In this document: one piece after another, positions 55,791 to 64,000 of the stretch
How the letters are laid out: each line of letters starts with the position of its first letter
Position numbering within the stretch: position 1 is the first letter of the stretch
Origin: Aphelenchoides besseyi
Taxonomy: Eukaryota > Nematoda > Chromadorea > Rhabditida > Aphelenchoididae
DNA length: 64,000 bases
Assembly (NCBI GenBank): GCA_024699855.1
Contig: JAMPIQ010000001.1
Location: forward strand, 10,974,001-11,038,000
Direction: 5' to 3'
Notes under the pieces: generated by a model
The model's input: only the letters and a program-made list of their open reading frames with translations
The model's database searches: none
What the model was told of the DNA's origin: nothing
Translations under genes and position numbers: made by a program

Positions 55791-56325
55791 CGGAAATCGC
55801 CACTTTCGCGCGTTCCGGTCGCCTAAACCCACGAACTTCAGGAGCCGCATTTGGAAATCGCGGCCGCAGACAGAAATGAGTTCACGGCCATGAGAAGAAA
55901 AACAAGAAAAAGATCGTGAATAATCGAAAATGAAAACGCAATTTTTTGGGAAACGTCGAGCGCAAAAACGTGCGTTCCGACGACGCGTTCGAAAAAGTGC
56001 GAGTGATCGTTTTTATCATCGGAAGGTCAAATCGAACCACAGAAATCAAACTTTGATCGCCGACGCGTAGTCACTTTTGTAGTTTTTTGCGTCGCGCGTG
56101 CGCGGGAATTTGCGTTGATTCACAAAAAAGATAAAACAAGTGCGTGAAGCGGAAATCCGGATTCTTTTTGAACGCAAACGTTATCTGATTCCCGTAGATC
56201 AACGAGGAAAAACTCGCGTTGTCCAATTTTTGTCCAACTCGACTCTTTTTCGTTTCGTGACCAAAAAAGCGCGAAGTCACGAGCGGCGTTTAGCTTCAAA
56301 TTTCTTCGCATTTTCTTCCCGAAAA
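55791..56325. other. Divergent intergenic region
   Basis: Shared 5' region of the minus-strand dehydrogenase and the plus-strand histone-fold gene. CG-containing strings (TTTGCGTCGCGCGTGCGCG near 56090) occur. No further gene. Confidence 0.45.
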
Positions 56326-56808
56326 ATGGACGACGAACAGCCGATCGATGTCGAAGCAGACGCGGCGTTGGAGTTTGAGCATGAGCAGCGCCAATACGCC
56401 GAACTGTTGCGTCTACCACAGGCGTCGATTGATCGGATTGTGCGTGAGGTTTTGCCCAACGGTTTCCACGCACAAAAAGTTTGTTTTCTTTTCCCGAGGT
56501 CTCTTTTACGACGTTTTTTAGGAAGTTCGCGTTGCGTTTGCGCGCGCCGTCGCGGTTTTCATTCTGAGCATCGGAAGCGCGGCGTTCGAAGCGGCTCAGC
56601 AGTCCAAACGAAAGGGAATCGTGCAACGAGACGTGACTCAGGCTCTCGCCAAAATGCAATTGAATTTGCCGGAGCTGAAGCAGTTGGTAAGTCAATGGAG
56701 TTGTGCTTTGTGATTCCCGTTCTTCAGGCTCAACAGTTCAAACAGCAGATGGCCGCTCAGAAGGCGGACACCAGTGCCGCAACGGCGAATGAATCGATAG
56801 CTGAATGA
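56326..56808 (+). CDS. Histone-fold protein, POLE3/CHRAC17 (Dpb4)-like
   Basis: Small histone-fold subunit expected in DNA polymerase epsilon and CHRAC-type remodelling complexes, pairing with a POLE4/CHRAC15-type partner in the nucleus. It starts MDDEQPIDVEADAALEFEHE at 56326. The histone fold reads LRLPQASIDRIVREVLPNGF (alpha1), then after a 44-bp intron EVRVAFARAVAVFILSIGSA (alpha2), KRKGIVQRDVTQALAKMQ (alpha3). The LPxAxIxRIxKEALPxG motif is that of POLE3. A Gln/Ala-rich tail (AQQFKQQMAAQKADTSAAT) ends at 56808, as in POLE3's charged tail. Three exons, all joining in frame. A long open frame on the opposite strand (56120-56695) is a shadow. Confidence 0.85.
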   Translation: MDDEQPIDVEADAALEFEHEQRQYAELLRLPQASIDRIVREVLPNGFHAQKVCFLFPRSLLRRFLGSSRCVCARRRGFHSEHRKRGVRSGSAVQTKGNRATRRDSGSRQNAIEFAGAEAVGKSMELCFVIPVLQAQQFKQQMAAQKADTSAATANESIAE

Positions 56809-57248
56809 ATTTTCTCGTTTTCCTTTTGACTGTAAACTTTATTCGCATAAACCAAATTTCTCTCGACGTCGAGGTCAAGAACGTTCGCTTCTCGACCTTC
56901 AGAGCTTTCGATCGGGAGTCCACTCGAAGAGTTTGAATTGCAACTTTGCGCTTCGCAGTGTGACCGTTGAAGCAGACGAACCGGTTGATTGAATGAAAAC
57001 CGTTGTAATTAATCTGATAATGCGAAGCCGTTTACATTCACGGTCGCCCAATCGAAATTATTCGGACGGTGAACAGCAGAGTCAAGGGCAAAAGGGAGGA
57101 GGGAAGAATGTCGATTCGCCTCATTTCCCCCGTTGAGCGTCATCCTACGGATTTCCAGTTTCTCGTACGCAAATCGTGATGCCACGCCTCGATCCTGAAA
57201 TTACGCACCACGTCGTTTAGTGTGCGTGCAAACTAACGGTTTCTGCGC
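56809..57248. other. Intergenic upstream of the collagen
   Basis: Promoter region of the collagen gene; a GGGAGGAGGG purine run at about 57094-57103. No gene recognised. Confidence 0.4.
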
Positions 57249-57256
57249 ATATAAAT
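57249..57256 (+). promoter_or_regulatory. TATA box of the cuticle collagen gene
   Basis: ATATAAAT about 50 bp upstream of the collagen start codon, in the normal position for a nematode collagen promoter. Confidence 0.6.
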
Positions 57257-57304
57257 TGAGAGAACTTGAAGCTGCAAAATCAGTTGTTCAGATCTTCTTC
57301 CGAG

Positions 57305-58858
57305 ATGTTTGAGGCAAAGCTTGTCGTTGGAATCGCGTCGGCGTGTTCGACGTTGGCGTTAATCGCTTGTTTGGCCGTGTTGCCCTCGTTGTACATGACC
57401 ATCAACGAGATACACGATGAAGTGAATGATGGCGTCAAAGTTTTTCGTGTGGAAACCGATTCTGCGTGGTCCGAACTCATGGATATTCAACTTAGTTTTA
57501 CGCCTCCATCGAAGCCCCGAGAAAATCCATTTAACAGCATCTTCCGTCAGAAGCGTCAGGACTTCAAAGGACTTCCAGCGTACTGTCAATGTGAAGTCAC
57601 CCGTCCGGTTTGCCCGCCCGGGCCCCCTGTGAGTTAACAGCACATTCGATTTCAATCATTTCTATTCTAGGGACCACCTGGTAAATCGAATTGAGTGAAA
57701 TAAAAGGGTTAAACTACGGTTTAGGTCCAAAAGGTGAAGATGGGCCTGCCGGTGAAAGTGGAGCACCTGGATTGGATTCAAAAGAGACTGGTAGCATTCT
57801 ATGCATAGCAATTTAATCATAAATTTTCAGAGAAAGCACCGGAATGTCCACAAGCCGATTTAAGTTGCGTGTCATGTCCGGCCGGGGCCCCGTATGTTTG
57901 ACTTGGTTTTTTCATTTATTTAACATTAATTTAGCGGCCCTCAAGGACCCGATGGACCTGCTGTAAGATGGGAATTGAGCCGATTAGGCAATCGATTTCA
58001 TTTTAGGGGTCTCCTGGATTGCCCGGAGCGAAAGGAGAAAATGGAGCTGTAGGTTTTGATTCCTCACGCTTATTCCTGTGTGTTTAGGCGGGGAAAGATG
58101 GACTTCCAGGAGCACCAGGTAAATGTTTGATGTTGTGAACAGTGAATAAAACAATCCTTTCAAGGACCAATTGGAGACGAGGGCGCTAAAGGCGAAGATG
58201 GACCTGTAAGTTTGAATAGGTTGATTTTTACATTGATCAATATTGTTTAGGCCGGAAAAGATGGTTTGTCCGTGGTTTTAAACATCACTTAAATTTTTAG
58301 GAACACCTGGAAAAGACGGAGAGAAGTACACGAATGTGCCTGGACCAAAAGGTAAAATGAAGATCTAAACAAAAATGACAATAACCGTTCAGGTGCCACT
58401 GGATCGCCGGGACCAGCGGGAGCTGCGTGAGTCGAGAATCGACAGAAAATCTATTTAATTGACTTGTTTAGTGGAGAAAAAGGTGCTGATGGTCAGCCTG
58501 GAGCACCGGTAAGTTAAAATAAAATCAACTGAATTGACCATGTGCTTCTTGTAGGGACCTCAAGGACCACCCGTATGAGTTCAAGTCGAAAGAATCTCAT
58601 ACGATTACTTTTATTTTAGGGAGTACCCGGCGAAAAAGGCGCGAATGGAACCGATGGAGCTGCAGGAAGTGAGTGTAAAACGCAAAGCAAAATTAATCGA
58701 CTTTTGTGTTTAGAAAGCGGATCTCCAGGACTTCCAGGGTATGTTTTTGAAGGGGACTAAAGGGTTGAAATCGCCGTTTCAGAACTGACGCCGCCTATTG
58801 CGCGTGTCCGCCGCGAAGCTCGTATGTTAAGGAGAATAATGAATACGTGGTTGTGTAA
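57305..58858 (+). CDS. Nematode cuticle collagen, very intron-rich
   Basis: Structural protein of the extracellular cuticle. It starts [20 protein letters not shown], the hydrophobic signal-anchor of the Col_cuticle_N domain, continuing [20 protein letters not shown] and a furin-like site [21 protein letters not shown] knot precedes the Gly-X-Y domain, another cysteine knot ([16 protein letters not shown]) divides it, and the C-terminus is [23 protein letters not shown], stop at 58858. I count 15 introns of about 36-50 bp, so Gly-X-Y exons encode only 4-20 residues, usually starting or ending at a Gly codon. Caenorhabditis cuticle collagens have only a few introns, so this layout is unusual. 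Family assignment is certain. Confidence 0.93.
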
Positions 58859-59093
58859 TACGGATGTTTTAGTGTCTTCATTCAACGAACTTAATCACTT
58901 GTTATTGTCTTGTGATTCTTTCAATAAACTCATTGCAATTGTTGATCAATGATTACACAACAAATTCCGGTTGAAGATCGTCCGAAAACACGATCGAGCG
59001 CATTCGATCGAATGTAATTGCCAATTAGACGCCGAAGATCGTCTTCTTTCCGCTCAATCTCCAAAATTTATTACGAATTTGTACAAAAAATCT

Positions 59094-60071
59094 TCACGGA
59101 TAGATCTTCTTGTAAATGATGGTTGTGTGCAGAAGCATCGGATGTGTTTGAGTGGCCATCACTAGTCGCGATTCCATGAATGTTTCGTTCAACAGAATCC
59201 ATTCGCGCAACATCTGAAACCGATGCGCGACTGAAATGAACGTCAAATCGAACTCACTCGACGGACTGGTAAGTCATTGGAGAAACTCAAACGACCAATT
59301 TGCCTCAACCACAGCTTCAAACTGTGCGATTTTACGTTTCCAGCTTCAACGGTAACAAAACCTAAATAACCGGATACGCTCAGATTCCATCTGTACCGTC
59401 AAACCATTGCTCATAACTGTCGTTAAAGCAACAAGCGACGTATTCTGCTGTCCTGCAATGTACCCGTATTCACTATGCAACTCGCCCAAATTGTTGTTGT
59501 CCCAAGCGAACGCTCTTAACACGTCGGTTAGAAGGATTCCGTTCGTTGCTACTTACGTGTAATTGAGTTGTGGAACGATAGTATTCGACACGTAGCTAAT
59601 GTCCAATTGCTCTCCGTACTGAAATTTTCGTTGTGTAAAACATCCAAACAAACGTACCGTGAATTTGGGCATAGTCGGGAAGTGAGCTTTGCCGCCGAAT
59701 TCCGATCTCCATTTTCCGACCAAGAAAGCGACTTTGTGCAAATGCGGTGGTAGAACTCTGATGTCGTATTCTAAAATCCAGTTGAAGCCAAAAAAAAAGA
59801 GAAAACGATGGCTCACTTGGATCCACTTCTACTTGGCCTTCACATGATCCACAGGCTTTTTTGCAATCTTTGATCACAATTTCATCTTCCGTACACCGCT
59901 TCGGATTCTCCGAAACCCACTGGTAACAGTTCATGTCTCGGTTCTCGCATTTTGGTGGAATTCGCGTGTGAACGAAAGGCAGGAAGAATAGAAACGTTGA
60001 AACTGCAATCGAACTGTCAATACGATCGTTGCAATGAAAAACTCACTTGTCAGCCTTTGAATCGAACTCAT
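59094..60071 (-). CDS. Secreted ShKT plus nitrobindin-like (THAP4/DUF1794) protein
   Basis: The start MSSIQRLTISTFLFFLPFVH (signal peptide, across the first intron) is at 60071. The ShKT domain follows: CENRDMNCYQWVSENPKRCT then DCKKACGSC, with the six-cysteine spacing of the fold. After an acidic linker a nitrobindin-like barrel begins: PPHLHKVAFLVGKWRSEFGG, KAHFPTMPKFT then YGEQLDISYV, AFAWDNNNLGELHSEYGYIA, VALTTVMSNGLTVQMESERI, and a C-terminal strand TLTFISVAHRFQ-like with HTTIIYKKIYP at the stop (59094). Nitrobindins bind heme; the fold's glycine-rich GKWxxE loop is present. Five or so exons. The combination of secreted ShKT with a heme-binding barrel is consistent with an extracellular lipocalin-like carrier. 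The exact function is unknown. Confidence 0.82.
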
Positions 60072-60905
60072 TTTGCGACTTCAACTCCCCAAAACTTCGG
60101 CTTCCAAACGACAAGAACCTAAAAAACAAGTGGAACTAAGACCTTCCAAAAACACGTTTGCAGGTCGAAACGACTAATCGAGATCACTGTTGATTCGAAG
60201 ACAAAAGAAACGCGGAACAAGCAAAATCCAAAGATTCTGTACATCGAATTGAAACATACGACTACCACGACGCTTGACCGCGTCCATTCGACAGCGAGTT
60301 TGCGCGAAAACATAAACAAAATTTACGAACTATGTGCGCAAAAACTTCCAGCGCAATTAGTGTCTTAACAGCGGCGATACGAACTCCAACGGACCCAATC
60401 GACTGCCTTCATTCCAACTGCAGCAATGTGGCCATGAAATTGAGCCATAGACCGGAGACCATAAGCCATCTAATTCATGACCAATTCCAAGCGAAAACTC
60501 GAAATTTCGAAATCAAAAACATTCGAAAAGATTAGCCGATTGGTCGTCGCTTTTCTGCTAATCAATCAACGGCTATAGACGCGAAATGAACGACAACGAG
60601 CACTTGAAAAGGGCGTCTCATAACTTTCGACTTTTTCTTTCAGATTGCGAGTTCATCCCAAATACCAACGTTTCTATTGCTCAACAAGTTCAATTACTTT
60701 TGACTTCCAATTCACACAAGCATCGACTCGAATGCTTCTTAGATAACAAGCCGACGGTCAAACTTGTTCGGACACTTGTGAATTCAAATCAATTTGTTAA
60801 TCATCGTCGACTACAAACCCGAACGAAAAGTTTCGAACTCATGAAAGAAACAAGAATTTTATTTTGTTCTTCAATCACGAACGATAAAACAGACGGATTG
60901 CTCGG
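60072..60905. other. Intergenic with one unassigned frame
   Basis: A 107-codon ATG frame at 60586-60909 (+), beginning MNDNEHLKRASHNFRLFLSD, overlaps the 3' end of the thiolase gene on the other strand. No recognised domain; probably not a gene. Confidence 0.35.
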
Positions 60906-62418
60906 TTAGACACGTTCTATTAAAACGGCGATTCCTTGGCCACCGCCAATACACGCCGAACCGATGGCGTATTTGCCTTTGCGTCGTACCAATTCGTGAG
61001 CCAAATGAGCGGTGATTCGTGCTCCCGATGCTCCCAACGGATGGCCAAGCGAAATCGCTCCACCGTTCACGTTCAATTTGTCGGATTCAATCTTCAGTTC
61101 CTTTTGAACGGCTAAGACTTGAGCTGCAAACGCTTCGTTGACCTAAAAAACACAAAAATTGAAAAGGAAAGATGAATCGCCAACCTCAATCAGTTCGATG
61201 TCGTCTAAAGTCAACTCGTGAGTTTTGAGAAGACATTGAATGGCCCCCACAGGTCCAATACCCTTAAATAGACAGTCGGTAGGTTCACAACAAAGAAGCT
61301 TACCATAATCGACGGATCACAACCCACAGTCTTCCAACCGACCAAACGAACCAACGGATCTAATTTGAGTTCCTGAACGGACTCACCACTTGCTAACACC
61401 ACCGCGGCCGCTCCATCCGAAACTCCCTGAAGTATCGAGCAATAGACAAAAGAACTCGAAAAAGAACTTACAGATGCAGTTCCCGCAGTGACCAATCCGT
61501 TCTTCTTGAAAACAGGCGGCAATTTTTGAAGACTCTCGATCGTCGTTTCTCGCGGATGTTCGTCGACTTCGAAAGCGATTTCTCCTTTGCGAGATTTCAA
61601 CTTCAGCGCTTCGATCTCTTTCTTGAAATATCCGGCATTATTGGCTAAATATTCACGATGATCATCGCTGCAGTCTCTTCAACAAACCCAAACGCCAACG
61701 ATTTTGCGATTTAAGCGCGTACTCGTCCACTTCCTGCCGAGTGATTCCGTACTTCTCGCCCAGATTCTCCGCCGTTATGCCCATTGGGGTCTTGATGTGC
61801 TGATCGGTGAGTCCCTGCCATAATGCATCTTCGAACTAAAAAGCAATCAAGCAAAAACAAAAGCCACTACTCACTTCGACATTCGAGCCCAATGGGACTC
61901 CGAATCGCGTTCCACGAACAACAAAAGGCGATTGACTCATACATTCAGTACCACCTGCCAAAACAACCTTCGAATCGCCCACAAGAATTTGCTGAAAAAG
62001 CAGTCAAAACTCTCAGACAAACTACTTACTCTCGCTCCTTCGATGATCGCTTCGAATCCCGATCCACACAAACGATTCGTCGTGACGGCCGGCGTCTCAA
62101 TCGGAACTTCCACTCGCAGACCGACGGTACGCGCCAAATAAGCGGCATCTTTGGACGATTGAATCACGTTTCCTAAACCAAAACTCAACGATCGGAACCA
62201 AAATCGAACTCACCGAAAATCACGTGGTCGATCTTCTCCGGTTTGATTTGCGCGGATCCGATTGCTGCACGAGCCGCATGTTCGGCCAAATCGGTGGCTG
62301 TTTTTGACTTTAACGATCCGCCAAAGGTGCCGAATGCCGTTCGTTTGGCGCTAACAATGAAAAGATCTGAAAATACGATGAAGAAACTTCAACGAAACCA
62401 CGAACCTTTAGCTCCCAT
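60906..62418 (-). CDS. kat-1: Acetyl-CoA acetyltransferase (thiolase II)
   Basis: Interconverts two acetyl-CoA with acetoacetyl-CoA. It starts [20 protein letters not shown] at 62418 (first intron after MGAK). Motifs in order: [31 protein letters not shown] (nucleophilic Cys in CGSG), [96 protein letters not shown] (His of GHPLGxSG), and [16 protein letters not shown] with the second catalytic Cys, stop at 60906. A 51-bp intron near 61700 restores [15 protein letters not shown]. No mitochondrial presequence is visible at the chosen start, so cytosolic, unless an upstream exon was missed. All catalytic residues are present. Symbol follows the nematode thiolase name and is tentative. Confidence 0.9.
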
Positions 62419-62784
62419 TCCCGTATGGCGTTCTAAAGCAACTGCTGAAAATGAAGGTCGTGAATTCAAAAATAACAACTCGAGAGTTCAACGCCAATAA
62501 AACAAAATGGCAAAACACATTTCTCAACCGAAACAACTGAAGTCGAGAGTTTGTTCAAGTCGACGAAATTTCTTCGTCCATCGATTGCGATTTATCCGAC
62601 TCAAAATCATCAACCTAATCATCATATTCACAAGCTACTCAATTCTTCCCGACTGCCAATTTCAACTGCACTGATCGACCTCATGAAAACCCAACGCTCG
62701 GCGGCGAACTTCGTAGTTTGTAGCGGACGCGATCTTCGCTCCTCCTTCGAAGTCGGGTAAAACAGTTTATTTCGGAAAAAACAA

Positions 62785-63777
62785 TCAATGAAACGTGTAC
62801 TCATGTGACGGAAAGTCGCCGTTTCGAACCTCGCAAACGAACTGATCAATCGCCGATCGAATCGAATCGCGACCGTTGAGAAAGTTTTTCACGAACTTCG
62901 GACGCTTTCCGGGCGTTATTCCCAAAATGTCGTGAATCGGAAAAAACGAATTTAGAGCTTTTCGCTCTTAACTCACCACCAAGACCTGGCCATCGCAATG
63001 AACTCCAGCACCAATGCCGATGGTTGGAATTCGAATCGATTGAGTGATCTGTTGTGCCAGTGTCTAAAAAACCACTTAACGGTTTCCAATAAACTCAAAC
63101 CTCTGGAACACATTCCAAAACCAACAACGAAGCACCGGCTTCTTGAACCTTGAAAACTCGAGTTTACAAGATTTCAAAACGCAAACTCACAGCTAAGGCT
63201 GCTTGACGAATTTGTTCACTTGCATCGCTGCTTTTGCCCTGAACTTTGTAGCCACCTAATGCATGAACGGATTGAGGAGTTAGACCCAAATGTGCACAGA
63301 CGGGAATCGATCTTTCGACCAGAGCGCGAATTGTCGACAAAACCAACGGCGCTGAGCCTTCTAACTTGACCATTGCAGCATTTCCTTCCGACAAGAATCG
63401 AACAGAAGCATTGACTGCCGATTCAACACTCATCAAACTTCGGAATGGCAAATCAGCAATCAGCAACGTGGATTTGAGCGAACGAGAAACCGCCGAGCAA
63501 TGGTAAATGATATCATCGGCCGTAACTGGCAACGTACTCGAGCGACCTAAAGAATAATATCATTAGCTAACAAATTAAACTCTTCACCTTGAATGACCAT
63601 TCCCAATGAGTCACCAACAAGAACCAAGTCGACTCCTGCTTCTTCCATATGATAAGCAAAAGACGAATCGTAAGCGGTTAACATAGTGATCTTTTCCTTT
63701 CGATTTTTCATTTCCAGAAGCCGTGGAACGGTGACCGGTTTTCTCGGCTGCTCACCCTTCTTTCCATCAACATACAT
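62785..63777 (-). CDS. panB: Ketopantoate hydroxymethyltransferase (3-methyl-2-oxobutanoate hydroxymethyltransferase)
   Basis: First committed step of pantothenate synthesis: adds a hydroxymethyl group from methylene-tetrahydrofolate to alpha-ketoisovalerate. It starts [20 protein letters not shown] at 63777. Motifs: [33 protein letters not shown] (metal-binding Asp), [69 protein letters not shown] (catalytic Glu), [40 protein letters not shown], then [10 protein letters not shown] and the stop at 62785. About 265 residues, the usual bacterial length, with no long targeting extension. Five exons with ~37-45 bp introns, all in frame. Animals normally lack it. With panC on the same strand 8.5 kb downstream it suggests the pathway was acquired and kept. 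Confidence 0.94.
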
Positions 63778-64000
63778 TTTGGTAAATGACTGCTTTTTTG
63801 CTGTCCATCTTCTTTCATTTATACGCCCAAACGAGTAAACATGTTGTCTTTATCTTCGCACCTACGATGATAAGATTCAATTTTTGAGGTCATTAGGGAA
63901 CGTGCAATTGACGAAATCGCACAAAACTTCTTGTCTCCACCTCCTTTTTTGCCTACACATTGCAATAGACGTTCTTTGTTGCCATTCGAGTAGATTGCGG

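Noticed and set aside
56120..56695. 191-codon open frame antisense to the histone-fold gene
   Set aside because: It is antisense to POLE3-like exons, lacks domains and ignores the intron; a shadow frame.
60586..60909. 107-codon frame as a gene
   Set aside because: It overlaps the thiolase C-terminus on the other strand, lacks a domain and has no polyadenylation or splice context.
61690..61745. Apparent frame break in the thiolase between QNRW and NNAGYF
   Set aside because: A 51-bp intron GTTTGG...ATTTAG joins the two parts in frame.
53242..63777. panB and panC as bacterial contamination in the assembly
   Set aside because: Both contain several short GT-AG introns whose removal restores the conserved protein, and they are interleaved with nematode genes; bacterial DNA would not show this.
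1..64000. CRISPR array, prophage, rRNA, splice-leader RNA gene
   Set aside because: No regularly spaced repeats, phage genes, rRNA motifs or SL1-like sequence were found; the window is eukaryotic.

Overview
The window is eukaryotic and almost certainly from a nematode. The evidence is a cuticle collagen with the nematode N-terminal domain, two transthyretin-like secreted proteins, MATH-BTB genes, a divergent nuclear hormone receptor, a ShKT-domain protein, and very short introns (about 35-60 bp, GTRAG...TTTCAG/TTTTAG). Species cannot be fixed from the sequence. No bacterial operon architecture, CRISPR array or rRNA is visible; four tRNA genes are present.

Layout. 0-1 kb: 3' end of UDP-glucose 6-dehydrogenase. 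1-9 kb: mostly non-coding, with a nuclear hormone receptor (-) and decayed coding remnants. 8.6-17 kb: an orphan gene (B1), a disordered S/P/R-rich protein, a single-pass membrane protein (A1), a transthyretin-like gene, tRNA-Gln and a DXO/Rai1-like remnant. 17.85-19.35 kb: a Merlin (IS1595/ISXO2-type) DNA transposon. 19.5-31.6 kb: a compact gene array (coiled-coil protein, B2, GIPC, four-TM protein, RabBD zinc finger plus Ig protein, damaged MATH-BTB, two small secreted proteins, RING protein). 32-34.7 kb: A2, the inverted paralogue of A1, and an OB-fold protein. 35-39.5 kb: a Helitron Rep/helicase with frameshifts. 39.5-50.5 kb: gene-poor, with tRNA-Asn, tRNA-Glu, MATH and BTB genes and remnants, and a small acidic protein. 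50.6-52.0 kb: second Merlin copy, inverted. 53-64 kb: a gene-dense housekeeping/metabolic block with tRNA-Asp, panC, a dihydrodiol dehydrogenase-like enzyme, a POLE3-like histone-fold protein, an intron-rich cuticle collagen, a ShKT-nitrobindin protein, acetyl-CoA acetyltransferase and panB.

The most notable content is panB and panC, two successive-pathway enzymes for making pantoate and pantothenate (vitamin B5). Animals normally lack them. Here they lie within 10.5 kb of each other on the same strand, both full length and both split by spliceosomal introns between ordinary nematode genes. This points to old horizontal acquisition and domestication, not contamination. The other strong signals are a ~1.05 kb tract of near identity (introns included) with a sharp edge in the inverted A1/A2 pair, which looks like gene conversion, and two inverted Merlin copies with long G/C homopolymer tracts and TIR-derived minisatellites at their ends.

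Several genes show single-base frame breaks, many in homopolymers. Some are probably real decay and some may be assembly error; raw reads would decide. All exon coordinates are hand-read.
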